NCBI RefSeq assembly: GCF_002777745.1
Contig: NZ_MEIO01000026.1
Span: 94,395 to 158,394, forward strand
From: Snodgrassella alvi
GTDB taxonomy: Bacteria > Pseudomonadota > Gammaproteobacteria > Burkholderiales > Neisseriaceae
DNA length: 64,000 nucleotides
Direction of reading: 5' to 3'
The stretch's first letter is position 1, and each line of letters begins with the position of its first letter. The position numbers and the translations under genes are program-made. Shown here piece after piece: positions 62,985 to 64,000 of the stretch. The notes below the pieces were generated by a model that saw nothing but the letters and a program-made list of their open reading frames with translations, was not told the origin of the DNA and did not search any database.

Positions 62985-63545
62985 ATGAGATACTATAAAA
63001 ACAACTTTAGTACCAGTCTGCTTGAAGAACTGGCAGTAAATAAAAAAGATACCAAACTAATCCTTGATGAAAAATCCACAGAATTACTTTTACAGAGCAT
63101 ACCGAAGAGCCGTGGCCAGCATTACATGCGGCTGACGCTGCAAAGTGCCGATGCGGCTGAATACGAACTGATAGATGTCTATAACCGGTATGGGGAAGAC
63201 CTGATAATCTGCCGTGCTGGCATGGAAGAGACGCCGCCAGCCTCATGGCCGGCAGGGACGCGCATTTTATGCGCACCTACAGCGCAGAGCTTTCATAACA
63301 GCCAAATAACCTATATCAACGACAGATTCGAGATTGCTAACAGGAATACCCTGATTATAGACGCACGTAACGGTAAGACACAGATATTACTACCAATAGA
63401 TGATGTGGACGGTGAAACAAAGGAATGGTACCCCGTCGTTTTCACACATATGCATGATGGCGATGAAATGTTACTGGAATTAAGAGGCATTGACAGCGCA
63501 GACCAATTGCCCGCTTTTATAAACGCAACGCTATTGAAAGGCTGA
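62985..63545 (+). CDS. Hypothetical tail protein (186 aa)
   Basis: A mixed alpha/beta protein (LILDEKSTELLLQSIPKSRG, then YINDRFEIANRNTLIIDARN). Short alternating strands in the second half suggest a beta-sandwich, common among tail-tip components. Begins nine bases after the preceding gene and ends three bases before the next. RBS AAGG lies about eight bases upstream. Confidence 0.6.
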   Translation: MRYYKNNFSTSLLEELAVNKKDTKLILDEKSTELLLQSIPKSRGQHYMRLTLQSADAAEYELIDVYNRYGEDLIICRAGMEETPPASWPAGTRILCAPTAQSFHNSQITYINDRFEIANRNTLIIDARNGKTQILLPIDDVDGETKEWYPVVFTHMHDGDEMLLELRGIDSADQLPAFINATLLKG

Positions 63546-63548
63546 AAG

Positions 63549-64000
63549 ATGGGTATGTTATTAAAAGTTTATAAGCATAACGGCTGGTGTTATGTCCGGT
63601 CACTGGGCAACATCTCACCCCATCCGGTTGCATCTTTTCCTTTTGGGCGTGCCCAGTACCAGAATAGTACAGCATGGCAAGACAAAATTACCGGCCGCTA
63701 TGTCATGCCAACAAATACAGAAATGAGAGAGACATTTAACCCAATACATGGCAGCGATGAGGGCTTATTAGTGAATAGCTATAAAACAGCTACAAACAAG
63801 CCAGGCAGCCTCGCACGAACCAGTTCTCAAGAATCAATTCTGTATGGGAATGCGCTGACTATCCGCATCAAGCCGGGGCAATTTGCCGGCTTCCCATTGA
63901 TTTTATGCGTGCTGTACGGTGAGAAAGGAGACAATGGTAACGATGAATTGCTGATTGTGGCCGTACAGGATTTACAGATTGTCACATACTATCGTAAGCG
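63549..64000 (+). CDS. Hypothetical tail protein, 3' end outside the window
   Basis: ATG at 63549 with GAAAG just upstream opens a frame of 150 codons to the window edge: MGMLLKVYKHNGWCYVRSLG, then RYVMPTNTEMRETFNPIHGS and LTIRIKPGQFAGFPLILCVL. No family recognised. Part of the tail-tip cluster by position. Confidence 0.55.
   Translation, partial: MGMLLKVYKHNGWCYVRSLGNISPHPVASFPFGRAQYQNSTAWQDKITGRYVMPTNTEMRETFNPIHGSDEGLLVNSYKTATNKPGSLARTSSQESILYGNALTIRIKPGQFAGFPLILCVLYGEKGDNGNDELLIVAVQDLQIVTYYRK

Larger units (their letters stand above)
34089..64000. mobile_element. Siphovirus-type prophage (incomplete at right edge)
   Basis: From the tRNA-Lys end to the window edge there are integrase, excisionase-like, antirepressor, repressors, Cro, replication, terminase, portal, protease, capsid, connector, tail tube, frameshifted chaperones, tape measure and tail-tip genes in the order of HK97/lambda-like phages. 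Gene density and orientation (leftward early block, then one long rightward block) are those of a temperate siphovirus. No frameshifted structural gene is visible, so it may be functional. Lysis genes and attR are not in the window. Confidence 0.93.

Noticed and set aside
34089..64000. CRISPR array or anti-CRISPR cluster
   Set aside because: The only regular repeats are the origin iterons and the TTAA array, with no spacers of CRISPR type; no recognised anti-CRISPR-associated gene was seen.

Overview
The window holds about 34 kb of bacterial chromosome followed by about 30 kb of an integrated siphovirus-type prophage that runs off the right edge. The host genes (split mre/mrd cell-shape cluster, gatCAB, lptE-holA, trpG-trpD, a standalone MnmC oxidoreductase, DUF455, DUF1853 and PCuAC proteins) and their order point to a betaproteobacterium of the family Neisseriaceae. 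The AT-rich base use and long AT-rich spacers would fit a host-associated member such as Snodgrassella. That genus call is inference from gene content, not from a search.

Chromosome (1-34012). The left edge carries the start of lolA, a DUF1090 periplasmic protein, and a decayed IS3-family element beside a gene remnant. A DUF455 ferritin-like protein follows. Next is a leftward zinc-uptake operon znuC-znuB-znuA. It has Zur-box-like sites upstream and, in front of znuC, an overlapping 34-residue membrane miniprotein. A leftward pair (AsmA-like protein, MnmC), a copper chaperone and suhB come next. Rightward trmJ, DUF1853, tig and clpP end at a strong bidirectional terminator that faces the leftward elongasome operon mreB-mreC-mreD-mrdA-rodA. 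Rightward again are gatC-gatA-gatB-lptE-holA-ratA-rnfH-pth-ubiD, a phospholipase D-family lipoprotein, trpG-trpD and serS. A tRNA-Lys(CTT) gene closes the chromosomal part.

Prophage (from about 34089). The integrase gene lies directly against the 3' end of tRNA-Lys, so this tRNA is the likely attachment site. The leftward early side holds int, an excisionase-like gene, a BRO-family antirepressor behind a structured leader with an ash-like mini-peptide, several unknown genes, and a candidate regulatory RNA of about 210 nt driven by a near-consensus promoter. The switch has two S24-family repressors and a small Cro-like protein. A common operator (GTATAG-AAAA-CTATAC type) overlaps three promoters. 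Rightward early genes lead to an O-like replication protein containing four 24-bp iterons followed by an AT-rich stretch (a lambda-style origin), then a primase-helicase. Between replication and packaging sit two antisense accessory units: a solitary XRE regulator and a hicA-hicB toxin-antitoxin pair. Each has its own palindromic operator.

Morphogenesis (46250 to the edge) follows the HK97 plan: HNH endonuclease, cos-like GC-rich stretch, small and large terminase, portal, protease, capsid with scaffold domain, four connector or tail-completion genes, tail tube, G/GT chaperones with a -1 slippery site, a Cys-rich small protein, tape measure and large tail-tip proteins. No holin or endolysin is recognised inside the window, so lysis genes probably lie beyond it. 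Intrinsic terminator hairpins repeatedly sit immediately before the ribosome-binding site of the next phage gene in both early and late operons, which suggests processive antitermination.
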